Under the pieces are notes generated by a model, which was given only the letters and a program-made list of their open reading frames with translations, did not search any database and was not told where the DNA came from. From Dryomyza anilis (Eukaryota; Arthropoda; Insecta; Diptera; Dryomyzidae), in the NCBI GenBank assembly GCA_951804985.1, contig OX638131.1:4278001-4342000 (forward strand): a stretch of 64,000 nt of DNA, in the 5' to 3' direction. Of this stretch, positions 24,901-34,853 are shown in pieces; the first letter of the stretch is position 1; every line of letters begins with the position of its first letter. The translations under genes and the position numbers were made by a program.

Positions 24901-27900
24901 ATATAAATTGGATATGAAACCGTTTTCATTAAAATAATTTACCTTCAATTATTTAAAAAATGCATGGGAAGAAGTTTACTTTTTAAGGCCGCTTGAATAA
25001 AAAAAACATCCCCTATAAAGGACGGAGAGTTTCGAAAATCTAAAAAAAAATTGTCGGCTCCCTGGAACTGACCGAAAATCGAAAACCTACCGAGGTCACA
25101 ACTACTTTTTGGATTATATCAAAGTGGGTGATGCTGAAAAAAAAGTGTCATGTCTTGTGTAAAGTAATACTTAAATTATAAATCATAAAAAAAATTATAA
25201 ATCATAAATCTTTTTTTTTCAAAATTTATTTCCTTGAATATGGGAATGTCAAAATTAAATTTGAAAAAATATTTAAACTTCCTAACATACACGTAAGCAA
25301 GGTCACCTAAATGAATTTGACCAGAAAAATTTCCTGAACACTGGGAACTTCGCTCGATTTTCGATTTATAGTCATTTAGACCCAATTCGTGCAGAAGAGT
25401 TAAGAACATCATATTGAAAATTAAAAACATTAAATTGCAATTCAATGAATGAAATCTTCCATATGATAAATCTGGTAGTTGGTGAAAAATTACTTAAATT
25501 TATGAATAAATTCATCATGTTGATGATTTTAAAACGTTTTTATTAGGTTGATTTCTTGTCTGTCTGTTCGTACAAATTTTGTAATTGATTTTAAACTACA
25601 TTCGCGATGAGCTACAGACTTGATATTTTAAATATTTCCTCGAAATAGATGACAATGCAATATTATCGTTTTCTTGCCATCCAGTTTATCATGGTTCTAT
25701 CGACAAGGTTCCATATTAAAGACACTTTGAAATATTAATATTTTTAATTTTAATAATATTAGACCTTTGGAATTTTGTCAGTTGAAATAGATGACATAAA
25801 AAATAAGAAAAATAAAAAATATCAAATAAAAAATATTTTTGAATATATAATGTTTTGAAGGTGAATTTTTAGTATGATTTAAAATGAAAGATGGGGCGGT
25901 AGATAATATAATCTATTGGATCATTAAAGCTCACATTAAAAACGTTTTATATTAAAAAATTCTTTTTATTTGAAATTTTATGTTGTGCTGTTATCGGATA
26001 ATGACAGAATGAACCCCAACAAAGTAATTTAGTCTTCAAATTTATATCCATCTAACGATTTTTCGATACCTAAACAATTTTGTTAATAGTATCAAATTGG
26101 CATTTTTGATAATCTATAATGATACAAAAACGAGTGTAGTGTTACTAAGATATAAATTCTAAAGAAAACACAATGAAATTTTCAAATACTTTAATTTTTA
26201 TATCGAAAATATGTATATCATTATTATATCGAATTTGAAAATTATCAACAAATGGTTTGCCGGAATGTTACTAAAAATTAAATATTCTATTAAAGACTAA
26301 TTTTTCAGATGAAACTCAAATTAAAATTTTTAAATATAACGAAACTGTTTATACAAATTTCGTGTTTGAATACAGAAAAAAAACTTCATCAATATATTAG
26401 AATTTTTCAACAACTACCAGATTCATCATATTGATACCACCGTTCATTAAATGACATTATGATATATGACATTATTCGTACTATCGTATATTTTAATTGA
26501 AATTTGGTTTCATGAACAGCATTCTTCAATATGAAGTAAAATATGTTGTTTTTTATGTTCTTGTTCATTAATGTGATGAAACATATTCTTCACATACAGT
26601 TCATCATATTGAAGACCACATTTTTGACAGTTACCAAGCGTTCATCATATTTATGATTGCATTCATAACATCGATGTCGTTATTCATTAATATTATGAAC
26701 GGTTCTTCAATACAATAAATCATGGTTTGCATTCTGGTAAATATATTGAATATACCCGGAATATTACCATATATTACTACATTGATATATTACTACATCT
26801 TCACTAGGAAAAGAATAATGACAGGATTATCTCTACCAGTACTTAAGGGTGTCACTATTCCTCTGTCTAACGAAGTAAAATATCTGGGCTTAACTCTAGA
26901 TAGTAAACTACTTTGGACAAAACATGTTGAAAATAAAATTTCGCGAGCATTGAATGCCTTCTGGCAATGCAGAGGAATTTTTGGGAAGACATGGGGACTA
27001 TCGCCGAGCAAAACCTTATGGATTTACACGGCACCGATGATATCATATGCATCGGTAGTCTGGTGGAACAAGCTGTCGCAAAAATGCGTGACAACTAGTC
27101 TTGCCAAGATTCAGAGAACCGTGTGTCTGGGTGTTACGGGTGCCTTTCCCAATACACCTGGACCAGCACTGAATGCAATCTTAAACCTACCACCACTTGA
27201 CTTCTTCATCAGAGGCGAAGCCATGAAAGGCTGCTGGAGACTAAAACGAGGCGGTTTCTGGTTTAATGTTCCCTGGAATATCTCTGACATTGCACTTGAC
27301 ACTCCATTAGACACCTGTCTACTGGAGATGCCCTCTGATGCAATGATAACAGAAATATTACCAAGACGAAATTTTGAGGTCTGCCAACCTGACATTCAAG
27401 ACTGGCTAACGCCTGACTGTGAGCCAGGTAGAGGGTCACACCGCATTTTCACAGACGGATCAGGGATCTGGTGCTGGAGTGTTTGTGGAACCGGATGACC
27501 GCAGACTTCACTTCGCCTTAGGCGACAATGCCTCGGTATTTCAAGCCGAAGTCTATGCTATACTTATGGCTATGGACTACATTGCGGATAATAGATGGCA
27601 GAACAGGGCTATATCAGTTTGCAGCGATAGTCAGGCTGCTCTTATGGCTTTGAACAACCAGGTCATCACATCCAAAATTGTACGTCAATGCAGATCACGT
27701 CTCAATTGTGTTGGTAAATACAATACACTGAAACTGATTTGGGTGCCGGGCCATAAAGGAGTTTCGGGCAATGAAACATCTGACGAACTAGCACGTGCTG
27801 GATCTGAGGATAATCCATTTGGACCAGAACCTGTGCTTGGACTACCTGCATCTACGGGAAAATTCGTCATCAGCTCTTGGGTCGCCTCCGCACACAAGAG

Positions 27901-30095
27901 CAGATGGCTGAATGAGACGAAATGCAGATTCTCCAGGCTCATGACACCGACGATAACCAAAAGATCGGCCTCGTTTCTACTTTCCTTAAGTAGAAAGGAG
28001 TGCAGAAAACTGACGGGACTTCTAACGGGACACAACGCATGTGAAAAACACATGAACGCAATCGGCCTTGCCGAAAGCGCCTTATGTTCTGCCTGCTACG
28101 AAGAAACTGGCACCACAGAGCATTATCTCTGTGACTGTCCAGCATTTTCTAGAATTAGAAGGCAGATCTTTGGCACAGACGTGATGAGAGAGGATCAGCT
28201 TCACTCTCTATCACACAATAGCCTTCTTAGATTCAATAATGAATCTAAGAAGTATCATTAAAAACCAGGGAACTGGGTCACAGCACAATGGATATAACCC
28301 TGTCTGAGTGCTGTGGCTCTATTTTTTTATCCCACATAAAAAAAAAACATTGAAGTCGCGGTAGCTGCGTTGGACCATGTGCCGAAAAGACGCTGCTGTG
28401 TTGAATTACGATCCGAAATGATCCGGGTTCGATCTCAGCGACTATCAACATATTTTCATATGCAACGCTACTTCTCGGCAGTCAATGGCAAACCTAGGTT
28501 CTTCAGAGCTGTAGCACCAAACGATTAAAATTATGTTAAAATTATTCATGACAATTAAAAGAACAATTGGATTTAAAGTAATTTATGAAACCAGTTTTGT
28601 ATAGGAATTGGAAAAAAATGAGTTTTCTGTCAAAATCAGCACCCACGAAATATAGAATTGATGTATCAAAAAGCCATACAAAATAATTGTGTTGACTACA
28701 CAACTATTAAACACTTCCCAAAATTTATAAATATATATTTTTTATAATTATTCATATGTTTAACAAGAAAGTCTAATATTTTCTCTGTTGGGTTATTTCA
28801 TTGACAATTTGTTATTTGCAAAAAGAAAAAAAATCTGTATGAGTCAATAAAACAACCGGCACCTCAACTGATGCACTTTAGTGTTATCATTATCATAATG
28901 ATTTTGTATAAATTGTGTGTGTTTATGTAGGTTGTTGTTGTGGTGCTACTTAGATCCTCCGTTGTATTATGATTAGGTACGAAACATTTTTATTGTACTG
29001 AATTTAATTTTTATTTGTTTTATTTGACTTTATTAATGCCATTGAGTAGTCGCTACTTGCAGTTGTAATTTTTATTTGTATTTTATTTTATAATTTATTT
29101 GTTTGTGAAATGATTAAAAAGACATTTGCCTCGAGTGGCGTGATTACACGCAATGCAAAAAAGTTCGCAATGAAATCATTAGCATAACATTATTAAAATT
29201 ATTACAAAAATTATGTGAAATAATTTAAATAGTAAAATAGTCTTATATAAATAACGAATGCAAAATTAAATTTTAGCTGCAAACAAAATATATTTGCAGT
29301 AAAAAATAATATATGTTTGCTTTAAATAAAATATTTTTGCAGTCAACTTTAAGTATTTGCTCTTAATAAAAAAAGGTTGATGAAAACAATATATATGTTT
29401 GTATTAAATAAAATATGTTTGCAGCGAACAACATATATTTGCTGCAAACAAAATTTATGTGTGCTGTAAACAAAATCTCTTTTGTAGCACACCAAATATG
29501 TTTATAACAAATACATTTTTATCTGTGCATGTCTATAATAAAACCAAATAAATTCTATTAAAAAAACATTCATTGTGAACTACGTATTAGTCCGTTAGTA
29601 TATTGCGTAATTACATTATATGTTTTCTAGTTTTGCAGCAAATAAAATATGTTTGCAGTGAACAAAATATATTTACTGCAAACAAAATATATTGTAGTGA
29701 ACAACATATGTTTGCTATATTATTTTTATGACAAAAACATTTTTATGTGTGCATGTCTATTGTTAAAAAAAAAACAAATTAATTCAACTAAATAAAACAT
29801 TCATTGTGAACTATGTATTATTAGACTAGTCCGTTTGTATATTGCGTAATTATAACGTAACGCATATAATTAAATCACTTAAACAGATAACGTAAAAAGA
29901 AGCCTCACATATGAATGAAATATTTAAACAAGAAATAAAAATAAAATAAAAAATGAAAATGTCAAATACCAAAGTTCAAATTCGTGCATGAGAAATGAGA
30001 ATGAGTATCCGACAAACGACATAAAATCGAAAGCTTACCTTGTAACGTTCGAAGCCCTTCAAATGGGCTTCTTTTAAATATTTTGTATTCAGCAT
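21952..30095 (-). CDS. EPT1: Ethanolaminephosphotransferase (SELENOI/EPT1 type)
   Basis: Transfers phosphoethanolamine from CDP-ethanolamine to diacylglycerol to make phosphatidylethanolamine in ER/Golgi membranes. Eight coding exons keep frame: 30095-30039, 23490-23422, 23355-23175, 23115-22859, 22801-22644, 22576-22396, 22330-22121, 22062-21952, giving 407 residues (human SELENOI is about 397). The CDP-alcohol phosphotransferase signature DG-x2-AR-x8-G-x3-D-x3-D is complete at residues 106-128. Landmarks of the SELENOI branch are visible: SLYVMHPFWNW, WLAPNLITFTGF, EKYNTG-x4-LPWGYD, CRLIVAQMSDTRC and AHLHYG near the C-terminus; several hydrophobic membrane segments follow the signature. The C-terminus ends with TAA and shows no in-frame UGA, so it is a non-selenoprotein form. 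A GTAAGA at residue 384-386 could be an alternative donor. Intron 1 (6.5 kb) is filled with transposons; the others are 57-67 bp. Confidence 0.93.
23491..24137 (-). other. EPT1 intron 1, AT-rich part without recognised element
   Basis: Mostly T- and A-runs (23870-24120) with no coding signal. Part of the 6.5-kb first intron. Confidence 0.5.
24138..24757. mobile_element. MITE, family B (ends ...ACTTTTTTTTCTGTG), copy 1
   Basis: About 620 bp. It holds ctaccagattcatcatattg and ataccacaattcaataaatg on the left and ttaccaagagttcatcatat, caatacaatgaatcatggtt and ggaattcatcaatatgaagt on the right, with TTCATCATAT-type motifs inverted between the halves. The same order is found inverted at 31788-32502 and, in part, at 26374-26730. 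Non-autonomous, located in EPT1 intron 1; the superfamily is not clear. Confidence 0.65.
24758..25424. other. EPT1 intron 1, no element recognised
   Basis: AT-rich intron sequence. The 89-codon minus-strand frame at 25176-25445 shows no family resemblance and lacks splice support. Confidence 0.45.
25425..25545. mobile_element. MITE family B fragment, inverted
   Basis: Contains aaatctggtagttggtgaaa and atgaataaattcatcatgtt, matching the right end of the copy at 31788-32502 (aatctggtagttggtgaaaa, ataaattcatcatattgaag). Truncated on its left side. Confidence 0.55.
25546..26373. other. EPT1 intron 1, AT-rich, no element recognised
   Basis: No coding signal or repeat that I can match elsewhere in the window. 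Confidence 0.45.
26374..26730. mobile_element. MITE family B, internally deleted copy
   Basis: Begins tacagaaaaaaaacttcatc and contains the shared blocks caactaccagattcatcata, ggtttcatgaacagcattct and ttcttcaatacaataaatca. The right terminal part is missing, and a LINE fragment begins about 60 bases further on. Same orientation as the copy at 24138. Confidence 0.6.
26790..28347 (+). mobile_element. 5'-truncated non-LTR retrotransposon with RNase H, one frameshift
   Basis: The first frame (to about 27460) encodes the end of a reverse transcriptase: EVKYLGLTLDSKLLW, the usual block after the palm, then a connector region. After one frameshift in the DGS-to-GSGAG stretch (about 27461-27467) the second frame carries an RNase H domain with all four acidic positions visible (TDGS before the shift; FQAE, SDSQAAL and SDELA after it), then a C-terminal Cys/His cluster (CSACYEETGTTEHYLCDCP) ending at 28258. 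A 3' UTR and an A10 tail (28338-28347) follow. An RNase H after the RT points to the I/LOA/R1 side of the LINEs rather than simple Jockey; the exact clade is uncertain. It lies in EPT1 intron 1, antisense to the gene, and is inactive. Confidence 0.85.
28264..28347 (+). other. LINE 3' UTR and poly-A tail
   Basis: Contains cacagcacaatggatataac and tgtctgagtgctgtggctct, followed by A10. The same tail, with a few substitutions, ends the SINE at 45807-45991 on the minus strand, which suggests that this sequence is the recognition site for the LINE reverse transcriptase. Confidence 0.7.
28355..28520 (+). mobile_element. tRNA-derived SINE, family 1, partial copy
   Basis: Starts gtcgcggtagctgcgttgga, with ccgggttcgatctcagcgac about 70 bases on; the outer GTCGC and GCGAC can pair like an acceptor stem. 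The body tgcaacgctacttctcggca and ggcaaacctagg matches the family member at 9640-9930. It starts only seven bases after the LINE poly-A, so the LINE and SINE sit head-to-tail. The SINE tail is truncated. Confidence 0.65.
28521..29250. other. EPT1 intron 1, no element recognised
   Basis: AT-rich sequence with a short TTGTTGTTGTGG simple repeat near 28931. No coding signal. Confidence 0.45.
29260..29880. repeat. Tandem duplication with TTTGCAG/AACAAAATAT repeats
   Basis: Short units of the type aacaaaatatatttgcagt recur many times at 29275-29500 and again at 29630-29720. Each block is followed by a longer matching stretch (tgtgcatgtctat, aacattcattgtgaactac and tatattgcgtaattac) at 29525-29620 and 29750-29855. 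The whole is a local duplication with a period near 230 bases inside EPT1 intron 1. Confidence 0.6.
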
Positions 30096-31787
30096 TTTGA
30101 CGACGGCGGGTAGTGTGACTTTTGATGACGATGCTATTGACTTTGAGAAGTCTTGTCCGAAATCTTGAGATGCAGTTGACAGTCGAGGATTTTATGCGGT
30201 TTAAAATATTTTTGTTTGTTTATAGATATTTTTAAAAGTCGTTATTATTTAAAATATATTTTTTGAAATCGTCAATTGCTGTTGTTTTAATAGCATTTTT
30301 AAACAAGGTACGCTAAAAAAGTTTTTATTTTTTATTATTTTTAAAATGTTATATAATTTTTTCCTCGTATTGTAGATTTTCGTGTTTTTTTCTGTGATCA
30401 CTATTATCATTTCAAATGCAAATAGTGCCTGTTCTAGTCTGTCTAGTCTCTATTATTTAATTTCCCCCCATCATACTTAATGCAATTATTCACTAAAATA
30501 GAATCCCACGCAACGTTTATTAACTATGTTGTCTAAGTATTCTATGAGAGCTCTATTAACAAATGTGTGTAGAATAAATAACTCGGAATTCTTATCATTT
30601 GTACACTTTTAAATGTGATTTGATATAAGATAATTATTTGTTTTATCACTATCAATAACTATATTTTATATTTAGATATTTAAAAAATTTTTTGATAATA
30701 GTTTTTATTTGATTTTGCACAATTTTAAATTTTTTAATCAATCGTTTTCAAGTGTTATCACAATATTAAACATTGTTTGTATCATGCGTTATAATTTTTA
30801 TTTTCTTAGAAATAAATTTTGCGATTTCGGCTATAATTATTAATTGTTCTAGTGTTAGGTTGTGTATTATTAAAAATGTTTACAACAACTATTCAACAAA
30901 GAATTAATCAGTTCCGGCAAGGCAATCAGAAATATAAATATATGTGTTGCTCATTAAACCGCAACTGAGGCCAAAGTTCAGATTATTATTATTTTTATGA
31001 CCATAGTATTGAACTAAATTTTGGTTGAAATACATGATTAAATCTCAGTGAATGGATCGGATTTAAGATAATGAAAAACTGGTTAAGTACTTTTGAAGTA
31101 TGTCTAAGCGCCGTTTTCACAATGTCCAGTTAAGTGTTTCTATTCCATATATTCTATTGGTAACTCTGAGTTAAAGTGGCAGTTAGTGCTTCAAATGGCT
31201 CTAAATGTGCTTCTAAAAGTGGACATCATTATGACTAGTGACAGACAGCATATTAAAGTTAAAAATAATATTAAATGTACATTTTTCGAATTTGTGTAAA
31301 ATGTTTAATTACTTAAAATTATTTTAAAGTCGAAAATAGTGTGTCATAAATTTATAATTTTTTTGAAAATAAAATATTTCTTTTACATAAACTATTTCTT
31401 TAAGGATTATGTAGTTTTCAATCGAACCGAATAGAAATTTCAATTTTTGATCGGTGAGCGAGCGATAAATAGTTTTCATTTTTCATCACTTCTTTTAAGG
31501 GCGTGACTATTTCCATTTATAATTCCCTTTTATCGAACTGTCCAATAAATTTTAATTTTGCCAATTATGTTTGAAATCATTTAAGATTATCGAAATTTAA
31601 AATATATAATAAATGATCTGGTTTCAATAACCTATGAGAAAACCTTGCGGTAAATTTTTCAAAAATACGTTTTAATTATTATTTGAAAGTTACTCCTAAA
31701 ATTAATTTGTAAAATTGGTAAACTGCAGGTTACGGGACGGGCCAACTCACAAAAATTAAAAAAATCATTAAAAAATATATGAAATAT
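30096..31787. other. Upstream of EPT1 start codon, AT-rich intergenic or 5' UTR/intron
   Basis: 30096-30200 (ttgacgacggcgggtagtgt) has ordinary composition and probably belongs to the EPT1 5' untranslated exon. Beyond that I see no gene or repeat up to 31787. If the candidate promoter at 33300-33560 is real, most of this is a 5' intron. Confidence 0.4.
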
Positions 31788-32502
31788 ACAGAGAAAAAAA
31801 TGTACATCATATTGATGAATTCCGATCTTCAAACCATGATTCATTGTATTGAAGAACCGTTCATAATATTAATGACTAACAATATCAATGTTATGAATGC
31901 TATCATAAATATGATGAACTCTTGGTAACTGTTAAAAAAAGTGTTCTTCAATATGATGAATTGTATGTGAAGAATACGTTTCATCATATTAATGATCCAA
32001 AATTTAAAATACAACATATATGTTTATCATATTGAAGAACGCTGTTCATAAATATTTTTTTGTTCGTTAATTTTTGGCCGTACTTCTCAGTTCTCAAGTA
32101 GTTCTTGTGTGTTATTTCTTATATCATGCTTGCTCGACATGCATAAATTAGTAAAATGTTTTATAATATATTTATTATAATTACAACTTTTTATTAATAA
32201 AAATGTTTATTTTTGAAAAAAAAAAATTTTTCGATTTTTTTTTTAATACATTTTTTTCGATTTTTTTTTTATACCCATTTTTCCAAAAAAAAAATTTTCG
32301 AATAATTTTTTTTCGAACAAATTTATTTTTTCGAACTAATTTTTTTTTCATTGTATTGAATATTTTATTCATATGTATAATGTATGCATTCATTAATATG
32401 TCATTTGATGAACGGTGGTATCAATTTGACGAATCTGGTAGTTGGTGAAAAAAATCATAATATTTATGAATAAATTCATCATATTGAAGAATTTTTTCTG
32501 TG
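31788..32502. mobile_element. MITE family B, near full-length inverted copy
   Basis: Starts acagagaaaaaaatgtacat and ends gaagaattttttctgtg. The interior is the reverse complement of the copy at 24138-24757 (for example aaaccatgattcattgtatt, tgatgaactcttggtaactg, aatctggtagttggtgaaaa). This is the longest copy (about 715 bp). Long A/T homopolymer blocks at 32215-32350 are internal. No transposase. Confidence 0.65.
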
Positions 32503-33250
32503 CTGGAACGCACCAAAAGCAAAAAACGAGGGGGGAGAGAGATTTAAAACTGATTTTTCAAATGTATTTCAAAGGGGCCACCTTAAACTGAAATGAGCGA
32601 TTGCCACCAAAAATTACCCCACCACAATCACACCCCCACCTCTTAAAAATAAAAAGAAATCTCTTATTAAAAAACCCTATTGTGGTCTCGATCACGCTTA
32701 AGGTGTATTTTTTTTTAATTTCTTGACCTGTGACCTTCAAAATACACTTAAAAAATAAGTTTTAACACCCCTCGTTTTTGATTTTTGGTGAGTTCCATGG
32801 GAGAGACCAACAAAATTTGATTCAACTTATATTTTTTTATTTAAAGCGGCGTGACAAATTTTAATTCGGTTTGGTGAGGTGGCCGGTTTGATAAAGTGTC
32901 ATAAAAAATTAATTATTTGTTGTTCATAGGTCATTTTAAAATAAAATGTCTATAATTATTTTTTTTTTATTTTATTTATTGCCGCCACTGTGGCCTTTGT
33001 GCTGCTTCATCCTCCATCCTCCGCATGCTGCGTATCTCTTCGAGAGTGCAAACTAAAGATTGCAAAGACCTGAAATTTTTTTTATATTCGCTCTTTATGC
33101 CGGCGCATTTTTGCTGTTTTTTGTTGTTGTTGTATAATTATTTTGTTGTGCTGATTGCTGTAGTTGTTGTAATTCACTTTTTGCCGGCTGCATTTATAAA
33201 ATGCAATCAAAACTATTAATAACTAACTATTTATTTATTTTATTCTGCCA
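32503..33250. other. Intergenic DNA, no gene seen
   Basis: Moderately complex; a run of cccccacc-type sequence occurs near 32620. The 60- to 64-codon frames here show no family resemblance. Confidence 0.4.
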
Positions 33251-33299
33251 CTAATTGTTTTGCATTTTGAAACACTACAAAATGTGTTCCTTTGTGTTT

Positions 33300-33560
33300 C
33301 AATTATTTATTATTGCTTTTTGTTGTACATTCGCACTCACACACACACCACACAGACCTAATTGACAATTGCCACAGGACTCTTTCACACGTTTTCGCGT
33401 CCAATCGCTTCCAAAACTACCGAATAATTACTTCACATCGACATCACGACTCGCGTCTGTTCTGAAGACTGACTGGCGAATTTGCGACGAAACACGACTC
33501 AGCGAAGCTGCTGCCCAGCACCAACATCAAGAGCAGCAAAACTAAATTGGTGCAGCCGTG
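33300..33560 (-). promoter_or_regulatory. Candidate EPT1 promoter and 5' untranslated exon
   Basis: A GC-richer island in AT-rich DNA. Read on the minus strand, gccagtcagtcttcagaaca (about 33460-33480) gives an initiator-like TCAGTC, followed by about 130 bases of leader without a convincing long frame and a donor-like GTGAGTGCG near 33330. That is the layout of a noncoding first exon spliced to the coding exon at 30095. No transcript evidence is available, and a divergent + strand promoter cannot be excluded. Confidence 0.35.
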
Positions 33561-34233
33561 GTACCCTACATATTAAGCAGTGGGCCATGGTCACCAGGTT
33601 GCAATAAATAACACCACAAAAATTAAAAGTATTAATCATTAAAATTTTATATACGTTTTAGTTTTTTTTTTTTCTTATATGAAATAACAACATGAGAAAC
33701 ATTTTTATTCCTTTAATTTTAACTGTTCTAGAATTTGGATATTTGAAATATTAAAAAAAAATCTTTTTTTTTGTTGTTGTTAATAAAAATATTGTCCACC
33801 CAACCATAAAAAAATATTTTTACTGGGGAATGAAAAAAAGCTATTTTGTGTCTCTAATACTATTTGAAGACTCCAGTGGAAGAACCGGGTAAATAACAAA
33901 AAATAAATTTCGAGAAAAGTGTTTTCACTCACCACATTCTACCATTTATAAATAATTATTTCTTGCACAAATTGTTTTGTTGCATACCTTAATTCTTTAG
34001 TCATAGTTAGTCGAAAGTATTTTTCCTATGGTTACCTTTTTATTAATTAATTTGTGCACATTACTCGATTTTTCAAAAAATGTTCTTACCCGTTTCTACC
34101 ACTGGAATCTTCATTTGTGGCATTCGATATGATTTATGTCATAGTTTTTAATGGAATTTATCTAATGATATCAAAATAAATATAAAAACCGTATTATAAA
34201 ATATTACTATTCTCATAGCTCATACTTGCAGTA
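33561..34233. other. Intergenic AT-rich DNA, no gene seen
   Basis: No coding signal; no repeat matched elsewhere in the window. Confidence 0.45.
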
Positions 34234-34235
34234 TA

Positions 34236-34455
34236 CATCCAGAAAAAAATTCCCTCAAATCCTATTAAAATTGGTCAATAGGACAATTATTGATATAATA
34301 GTATACAAAAAATAAATCTTTTCATATAAACTCAATGGCAATGCCATGGTATTTTCTAGTATTTAATGGTATTTTCTGATTAAAATAATAATTTATCCTA
34401 CTGACAATTTTTAATAGTAAAATACTATTATTTATATAGTATTTTTTTCTGAGTG
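34236..34455. mobile_element. MITE family A, copy 2
   Basis: Left end catccagaaaaaaattc, right end tatttttttctgagtg, flanked by TA (34234-34235 and 34456-34457). Interior blocks tattaaaattggtcaatagg and tagtatttaatggtattttc are shared with other copies. Confidence 0.75.
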
Positions 34456-34457
34456 TA

Positions 34458-34745
34458 GGAAGGTATGAAATCAAGTAAAACGTGTATAATAAAGAATTAA
34501 AATTGTTTTAAGAATAGGTTTCTGTATGTTGATAGATATCTGATGTAATTATTATAAAATTATTATATTAAAATTAAACTAATTATTAGAAAATTGCAAT
34601 ATAAATTGAGTTTTGTGGCTGTTCAGTATTTTAAAAAAGGATGCAATGATTACAAATCGTTTAAGACAATTACCTATAATAGTATTATACAAATATTTTG
34701 CAGAGATATATTTTTTTAATTTAAAGATTATAATAATAATAGTTT
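34458..34745. other. AT-rich spacer between MITE and SINE
   Basis: No gene or known repeat. Confidence 0.5.
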
Positions 34746-34853
34746 GAGGACTTAGGCGGAGCTCTCTTACCATTTGAGTAGTGCGTGTTATCTTTGCACT
34801 CAAAGTGTGGGATCTACAGTTTAATGCTGAATTCGGACGGTGGAGTGAGAACT
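34746..34853 (-). mobile_element. SINE family 1, tail fragment
   Basis: gaggacttaggcggagctct to cggacggtggagtgagaact matches the 3' body of the SINE at 9640-9790 (ttaggccgagctctctctct, cgaacggcgggtgagagctt) with several substitutions. The tRNA-like head is absent, consistent with 5' truncation or later loss. Confidence 0.65.
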
